Below, piece after piece: positions 58,892-64,000 of a stretch of 64,000 bases of DNA. The stretch's first letter is position 1. Each line of letters begins with the position of its first letter. The DNA comes from Selenomonadales bacterium (GTDB taxonomy: Bacteria > Bacillota > Negativicutes > Selenomonadales > Selenomonadaceae): NCBI GenBank assembly GCA_900769615.1, contig CAAGHH010000024.1:1-64000 (forward strand). The letters are read 5' to 3'. Under the pieces are notes generated by a model. That model saw nothing but the letters and a program-made list of their open reading frames with translations. It had not been told where the DNA came from and did no database searches. Both the position numbers and the translations under genes were made by a program.

Positions 58892-60128
58892 ACAATACTC
58901 GCCTCAGTTCTGCCAAACTAGTAAGACCCTGCTTGACCTTTAATAAGCCATCTTGCCATAAATCCTGCCCGCCTTTAGCCTTTTGTTCATGTTCTACCTG
59001 CTGGCGACTTTTGCCGAGCAGTATTGCTTCCCGCAAATCAGCATCTATTTCAATAAGTTCATGAATAGCCAGGCGCCCATAGTAACCACTTCCTTGACAG
59101 TAATCACAGCCGACCGCCCGCCATAAATGCATTCCGTCTTCATACAAATCACCTAATTCTTTCGCTTCACTTGAATTTAGTGCCACTTTATACTCTTGCC
59201 GGCAATGCGGACAAAGCTTTCTTAGTAATCTTTGCGCTAAAACACCGCTAAGCGTTGCTTCCAAAAAATATGGTTTTACCTTCATCTCTAACAAACGATA
59301 AATCGCTGCTACCGCATTTTCGGTATGCAGTGTTGATAACAAAAGATGTCCGGTCATTGCCATACGAATAGCCATAGCTGCTGTAGCTTCATCGCGAATC
59401 TCTGATAAGAGTACTATTTGCGCATCTTGCCGCAAAGCAGCTTTCAATCCCGTTACATAGTTAAGTCCGCCAGCTGAATTTAACTGCACTTGATTTATCC
59501 CCGCTATTTGCCATTCCACCGGATCTTCTAAAGTTATAATATTTCGTTCTGGTGTATTCAGCGCAGCTAACGCGGCGTATAGCGTTGTTGATTTACCAGA
59601 ATTCATTGGTCCGCACACTAGCACTAACCCGCTAGGACGCGTAATAAGCTCCCGGAAACGAATTAAATTATTTGAAGAAAATGCTAATTCTGATAATTTT
59701 AATTGCATTTTATCACCATTAATAAATCTAAGCACCGCCATCTCACCATAAATTGTTGGCATCATCGCTACCCGAATATCTATTTTCTGCTCCTGATATA
59801 CATAATTTAACCGCCCGTCCTGAGGCTGATGCTTGGCAATATCCATACCAGCTAAAATCTTTAGCCTGGAAATAACGGCTGGTATAATTTCCCTTGGCAC
59901 CTTAAATTCATCTTCACCCAAAATGCCATCTACGCGGTAACGCAAGCGCATAGCATCAGCTAATGGCTCTAAATGCAAATCACTTGCCCGCCTAAAAAGT
60001 GCCTGTTTTATAATCTCGTCTACTAACTGCACCAAAGCTGAACTGCCATTATTTTGGACTATTGCCTTAGTTTTTATTTCTTGTTTAGCTCGGCTGGCTA
60101 ACAAGCGCCAATTATCGTATGGCGTCAT
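58881..60128 (-). CDS. pilB: Pilus extension ATPase PilB/GspE
   Basis: ATG 60128 follows GGAGGT by 7 nt and gives 415 residues, shorter than the usual 560 because the N-terminal N1 domain is missing. Features are LFRRASDLHLEPLADAMRLR, VSRLKILAGMDIAKHQPQDG, Walker A LVLVCGPMNSGKSTTLYAAL, NIITLEDPVEWQIAGINQVQ, Walker B DAQIVLLSEIRDEATAAMAI, and LLLSTLHTENAVAAIYRLLE. A zinc-binding C-x2-C pair (LCPHCRQEYKV and CDYCQGSGYYGR) is present. It drives pilus extension. It is the first gene of pilB-pilT-pilC. Confidence 0.92.
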   Translation of the reverse strand: MTPYDNWRLLASRAKQEIKTKAIVQNNGSSALVQLVDEIIKQALFRRASDLHLEPLADAMRLRYRVDGILGEDEFKVPREIIPAVISRLKILAGMDIAKHQPQDGRLNYVYQEQKIDIRVAMMPTIYGEMAVLRFINGDKMQLKLSELAFSSNNLIRFRELITRPSGLVLVCGPMNSGKSTTLYAALAALNTPERNIITLEDPVEWQIAGINQVQLNSAGGLNYVTGLKAALRQDAQIVLLSEIRDEATAAMAIRMAMTGHLLLSTLHTENAVAAIYRLLEMKVKPYFLEATLSGVLAQRLLRKLCPHCRQEYKVALNSSEAKELGDLYEDGMHLWRAVGCDYCQGSGYYGRLAIHELIEIDADLREAILLGKSRQQVEHEQKAKGGQDLWQDGLLKVKQGLTSLAELRRVLYGA

Positions 60129-60379
60129 TCTGTCCACCTCCAATAGCATCTATTTTAATATTATATAATGTCTGTTTCGCGAGTACAATTATAAAATCCT
60201 GCTCGTAAAAATTTATTTTTGTATGCAGTAGTAAAATTCTTAATATTCACTTTACATTTTTCTAATGAATACAAGATACTTGAGGATAAAGTATAAACTT
60301 TTGCCTTGTCATAGTGTATAATGAGTTCTGTTCGAACAAGAATATTACTATCGACTGCAATTATTTGGAGGAATTTGAC

Positions 60380-60688
60380 ATGGAAAAGTTAATCGGTGGA
60401 TTTTTAGGTTTAATGTTATGGAGCGGTTTGTTATTATTACAGGGAACGCCAGCTATTGATAAAGACATCGCCGCTGAAGCATTTCTAAGCACCAATCCTA
60501 GTGCAACGGTTTTAAATGTTACAGCTGAATCTGCTGAAAATACGGATGTTTTTGCTGTAGCTTTTGTAAATAAGCCCGTACAATCTTCAGTTGTTGATAC
60601 TGCGCTTTACGCTTGGGCACCAGAAAAACAGCAAGCAGCTGATGGCATTGTAAAAATAGCCAAAGACAACGGTCGCTTTATTGACTGA
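60380..60688 (+). CDS. Small secreted or membrane-anchored protein of unknown function
   Basis: ATG 60380 has TTTGGAGG 7 nt upstream; the 102-residue product begins MEKLIGGFLGLMLWSGLLLL, a signal peptide or anchor, then a small folded domain (ATVLNVTAESAENTDVFAVA). It is the only plus-strand gene in the last 40 kb. A TATAAT at 60318 and a TGTTCGAACA palindrome lie upstream, which may be a promoter and a regulator site. It ends before a strong bidirectional terminator. No family is recognised. Confidence 0.6.
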   Translation: MEKLIGGFLGLMLWSGLLLLQGTPAIDKDIAAEAFLSTNPSATVLNVTAESAENTDVFAVAFVNKPVQSSVVDTALYAWAPEKQQAADGIVKIAKDNGRFID

Positions 60689-60700
60689 TTTTGAGCAATA

Positions 60701-60736
60701 AAAAACAGGTTTAGCTTAATTGCTAGACCTGTTTTT
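60701..60736. terminator. Bidirectional terminator between the small gene and ligA
   Basis: AAAAACAGGTTTAGC (60701-60715) and GCTAGACCTGTTTTT (60722-60736) pair over 15 positions with one wobble, and carry T-runs for both converging genes. Confidence 0.8.
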
Positions 60737-60745
60737 TTATGTCTT

Positions 60746-62758
60746 TTATTTTAGAAGTTCTCTAAGCTCAGCTTCGGATATAATCGTTATTCCCAATGAC
60801 TGGGCTTTGGTAAGTTTGCTGCCGGCAGCTTCACCAGCTACTAGATAATCAGTTTTCTTCGATACTGAACCAGTAACCTTGCCACCATGCGCTTCAATAA
60901 ACTCGGCACATTCTTTGCGCCCCATATCAGGAAGCGTGCCTGTTATAACGAAAGTCTTACCTGCTAATGCTTCATCAACGATGCCACTATCATGCAAGGT
61001 CATATTGACCCCAGCTGCACGCATATCAGCAATAATATCTCGATTAAACGCATCTTTAAAATAGGTTAATATAGCGTTCACACTGATATCCCCCATCTCG
61101 GGAACCGCAAGTAATTCAGCTGCGTTTGCCTGCATTAATTTATCAAGCGAACCAAAGCTTTGCATGAGACTTTTCGCAGCAGTTCTTCCTATACCTGATA
61201 TGCCAAGCCCCGTCAGCAGTCTTTGTGGTTCATTTTGCTTGCTTTTTTCGATCGCTTGCAATAATTTATCAGTATTTTTTTCTTTGCCAACTATCCCCTT
61301 AGCAATTAATTCATCCCGATGTTCGGGCAGATGAAAAATATCAGCAATATTTTTTATAAAACCGGCAATAATTAAGTTATGCACAGCAGCTTCGCCAAAG
61401 CCATGAATATCCATCGCATTACGGCTGACAAAATTTAAAATATGATTTTCAAGCTGCGCTGGACAATTGGGATTTTGACATTTGATATCAGCTGTATCTT
61501 CTTCTCGTACAGCTATGCTGCCACAAACGGGGCATTTATTACCTATGTAAAAAGGCTTAGCAGCTTGCGGTCTTTTCGTAAGCACTACTTCCTTGATTTT
61601 CGGAATAATCTCGCCTGATTTATAGACTTTTACCGTATCGCCAATCCTGACATCTAAATTATTAATAAAGTCCTGATTATGAAGCGTCGCCCGTTCAACC
61701 TTTGTCCCACATAAACGGATGGCATCAAAAACAGCCGTTGGCGTAATCCTGCCCGTCCGCCCAACTGAAAGTTCTATATTACGAATAACAGTTTCCTTTT
61801 CCTCGGGCGGATATTTATAAGCAATCGCCCAACGAGGAACTTTAGCTGTAGCACCTAGTTTTTCTCTATCTGCCAGGTTATTAAGCTTTACCACTGCACC
61901 ATCAATATCATAGGCCAGTTTTCCCCGACTGTCACCAATCTTTTCAATAGCTTCCCAAACTTCATCAGCATTATGACATACCTTATAGTTATGGATAACT
62001 TTTATTCCCTGAGCCTTCATATATTCATAAGCTTCGGTATGCGTTGTAAATATCCTGCCCGTTGCGGTTTGCAAATTAAAGATAAATAGTGACAAATCGC
62101 GTTCCTTGGTTATCCGGCTGTCTAACTGTCTAAGGGTTCCGGCTGCACAATTGCGGGGATTAGCAAACGGTTTTAACCCTAAAAGCTCCTGCCGGCCATT
62201 TACTTTGTCGAAAGCCTTTTTCTTCATATAGACTTCACCACGTATTTCAAAATACGGCAGTTTATCTTTCAAATGCTTTTTAACATCCTTGATGACTTTG
62301 GCATTTTCGGTTACATCTTCACCCTGCAAAATACCATCACCACGAGTAATTGCCCGTACCAGCTCACCATTTTCATACCGAAGTGCCATAGACAAGCCAT
62401 CTATTTTTTCTTCGACAACAAATTCCGGATTCGTTAATTGCTTTTGCAAATCCGCCACAAAAGCATAGATATCTTCCTTAGAAAAAACATCTTGCAATGA
62501 TAACATTGGCACATCATGCTTTACTAATACTCCGGCAGTTCTTAAGGCATTACCACCTACCATTTGCGTTGGCGAGTTTTTCGTGATTAACTCAGGATAT
62601 CTACCTTCGATTTCCTTTAACCGCAGCATTAACTTATCATATTCATAATCCGAAATCTCCGGATTATCCATATTATAATAGCGGTTATTATGATAACGTA
62701 TTTCCTTGCGCAAAGACGCAAGCTCCTGTTTTATAGCTGTTATCGTTGAATCGGCCAT
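60746..62758 (-). CDS. ligA: NAD-dependent DNA ligase
   Basis: The 670-residue enzyme has domain Ia (IRYHNNRYYNMDNPEISDYE), the catalytic lysine in EFVVEEKIDGLSMALRYENG, the OB-fold, a Cys4 zinc finger (NKCPVCGSIAVREEDTADIK, then CQNPNCPAQ), HhH repeats (LLTGLGISGIGRTAAKSLMQ), and a C-terminal BRCT domain (GKTFVITGTLPDMGRKECAE). It seals nicks in replication. The usual operon partner pcrA is directly upstream. Confidence 0.97.
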   Translation of the reverse strand: MADSTITAIKQELASLRKEIRYHNNRYYNMDNPEISDYEYDKLMLRLKEIEGRYPELITKNSPTQMVGGNALRTAGVLVKHDVPMLSLQDVFSKEDIYAFVADLQKQLTNPEFVVEEKIDGLSMALRYENGELVRAITRGDGILQGEDVTENAKVIKDVKKHLKDKLPYFEIRGEVYMKKKAFDKVNGRQELLGLKPFANPRNCAAGTLRQLDSRITKERDLSLFIFNLQTATGRIFTTHTEAYEYMKAQGIKVIHNYKVCHNADEVWEAIEKIGDSRGKLAYDIDGAVVKLNNLADREKLGATAKVPRWAIAYKYPPEEKETVIRNIELSVGRTGRITPTAVFDAIRLCGTKVERATLHNQDFINNLDVRIGDTVKVYKSGEIIPKIKEVVLTKRPQAAKPFYIGNKCPVCGSIAVREEDTADIKCQNPNCPAQLENHILNFVSRNAMDIHGFGEAAVHNLIIAGFIKNIADIFHLPEHRDELIAKGIVGKEKNTDKLLQAIEKSKQNEPQRLLTGLGISGIGRTAAKSLMQSFGSLDKLMQANAAELLAVPEMGDISVNAILTYFKDAFNRDIIADMRAAGVNMTLHDSGIVDEALAGKTFVITGTLPDMGRKECAEFIEAHGGKVTGSVSKKTDYLVAGEAAGSKLTKAQSLGITIISEAELRELLK

Positions 62759-62789
62759 TGGTACCGCCCTTTCTTAATTAGTAGCTAAA

Positions 62790-64000
62790 TCAAGCCTTAG
62801 TTATGGGAGCATATTTTTGCATTAAACCTTTTACGCCCTGATTAGGGAAAGCTATTTTAAGCTCTACTTCTTCGCCGCTGCCTTTTACCGAAACCACTGT
62901 TCCCACGCCCCATTTACCATGACGGGCTTTGTCACCAACTTTCCAAACAATGCTGGTGTCCGGTTTTATAGTGGTATTGCCCATATTGCTTGCAGCTTTG
63001 CGTTCATTTAGTGCTTTCATCGCTTCATAAGCTGACTGCGGCTTACCAGCCAATACCCCATTTCCCATTTGACTAGCACTAGGCCTAAAGCTCATAAAAC
63101 CACTGCGTTGCTGAGCTCCATAATGATTGGCATTAGCAAAACCAAATGCATTAGCTCTTGGTATCAGCCGCTCTAAATAATTATCGGGAATTTCCTCTAA
63201 GAACCTCGATGGCGGGAAAGTGTTGTTTTTGCCATAAATCATCCGCTGCTTAGCGTAAGTTAAATACAGCTTGCGCTGCGCTCTAGTTATACCGACATAA
63301 CAAGTTCGACGTTCTTCCTCAACTTCACTGTCATCCATAAGTGTCCTGGAATGTGGGAAAAGCCCCTCTTCCATACCGATCATAAATACTATCGGAAATT
63401 CCAGACCTTTAGCTGAATGCAGCGTCATTAAGGTTATTCTATCTGCCTCAAGCTCCGTATTATCAATATCAGATACTAATGAAAGCTGTGCTAAGAAATC
63501 CTCTAACGATGGATTGTCAGCTTCTTTTTCATAATCACGCGCCACACCAATAAATTCTCGTAAATTTTCAATACGAGATTCATTTTCGGGTTTGTTTTCG
63601 GCTTTTAACTCAGCTAAATAACCTGATTCATCAAGAATTTTTTCAATCAGATCATCTAAATGCATATTAGCCTGATAACCCATAAAATTAAAAATAAAGG
63701 CTGCAAAAAGTTCCAGTGGTTTAGTTACTCTAGCAGTAACACCAGGAATACCAGCTAATGCCTCGGGATTGGAAATAACATCAAAAAGCGACAGCCCGTT
63801 AGTATCAGCATAGGCATTTAATTTTCCCAAGGTAGTTGCCCCTAAGCCTCGTTTGGGCACATTGATAATGCGCATCAGACTTACAGTATCCATTGGATTG
63901 TATATTACTCGCAAATAAGCTAAAATATCCTTTATTTCTTTGCGATCATAAAATTTTAGTCCGCCCACCATCGTATACGGTATACCGGTCCGCATAAAAA
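62790..64000 (-). CDS. pcrA: ATP-dependent DNA helicase PcrA (C-terminal part, runs off right edge)
   Basis: The frame is open to the window edge; the visible part starts with FMRTGIPYTMVGGLKFYDRK, a PcrA/UvrD segment in domain 2B. ADRITLMTLHSAKGLEFPIV (motif V region), GMEEGLFPHSRTLMDDSEVE and RRTCYVGITRAQRKLYLTYA (motif VI) identify it as PcrA. The C-terminus (WKVGDKARHGKWGVGTVVSV) is the Tudor-like RNA polymerase-binding domain. PcrA unwinds DNA in repair and helps some rolling-circle plasmids. It forms an operon with ligA. Confidence 0.96.
   Translation of the reverse strand, partial: FMRTGIPYTMVGGLKFYDRKEIKDILAYLRVIYNPMDTVSLMRIINVPKRGLGATTLGKLNAYADTNGLSLFDVISNPEALAGIPGVTARVTKPLELFAAFIFNFMGYQANMHLDDLIEKILDESGYLAELKAENKPENESRIENLREFIGVARDYEKEADNPSLEDFLAQLSLVSDIDNTELEADRITLMTLHSAKGLEFPIVFMIGMEEGLFPHSRTLMDDSEVEEERRTCYVGITRAQRKLYLTYAKQRMIYGKNNTFPPSRFLEEIPDNYLERLIPRANAFGFANANHYGAQQRSGFMSFRPSASQMGNGVLAGKPQSAYEAMKALNERKAASNMGNTTIKPDTSIVWKVGDKARHGKWGVGTVVSVKGSGEEVELKIAFPNQGVKGLMQKYAPITKA

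Overview
The window reads as a diderm Firmicute, most likely of the class Negativicutes (Selenomonas/Megamonas-like). The sequence shows a moderately AT-rich, Firmicute-style genome (strong AGGAGG ribosome sites, TTG starts, short-form HisG with HisZ, a YerC-type his regulator, the pcrA-ligA pair). It also carries outer-membrane-type functions: an AsmA-like protein and type IV pilus ATPases. The genus assignment is inference; no rRNA is present.

Positions 1 to about 22,850 are a prophage that enters from the left edge. Its minus-strand late block runs HNH - TerS - TerL - portal - ClpP protease - HK97 capsid - connector - adaptor - gp10-like - tail terminator - major tail protein - tail chaperone G/GT (-1 frameshift) - tape measure (TTG start, cut by the edge). 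Upstream lies an early block that looks like a plasmid backbone: an HUH rolling-circle Rep, RecU, ParA, ParB and five copies of a 17-bp palindrome, GTGTCCRAWTYGGACAC, taken as parS. The element therefore looks like a phage-plasmid hybrid that also has a tyrosine integrase (21,618-22,778). A perfect consensus promoter drives a 27-residue membrane peptide facing a possible antisense RNA (11,316-11,608), which resembles a type I toxin-antitoxin.

The switch region (18,838-18,904) has two divergent promoters, each with a TTCCC-N5-GGGA operator in its 17-bp spacer, next to an XRE repressor. To its right are a secreted-protein moron bracketed by a 26-bp repeat, a structure-rich 470-bp region, and an AbiD/AbiF-type HEPN protein preceded by a promoter-terminator unit that predicts a 75-nt RNA.

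From 22,853 to the end nearly all genes lie on the minus strand and are chromosomal. They are an MBL hydrolase, DAHP synthase, a broken Cache-GGDEF gene with csrA, an AsmA-like protein, an SGNH hydrolase, MutT, a PLD-helicase-DUF3427 protein, and a SagB-type oxidoreductase. Then comes a compact histidine operon (yerC-hisZ-HD gene-hisG-D-C-B-H-A-F-IE) with no recognisable histidinol-phosphatase except possibly the HD gene. It is followed by an HlyD-type adaptor, alaS, ftsK, an SAH deaminase plus SAH hydrolase pair, surE, a chemoreceptor, an aldo/keto reductase, a Cof phosphatase, pilB-pilT-pilC, a small secreted protein on the plus strand, ligA and the 3' part of pcrA.
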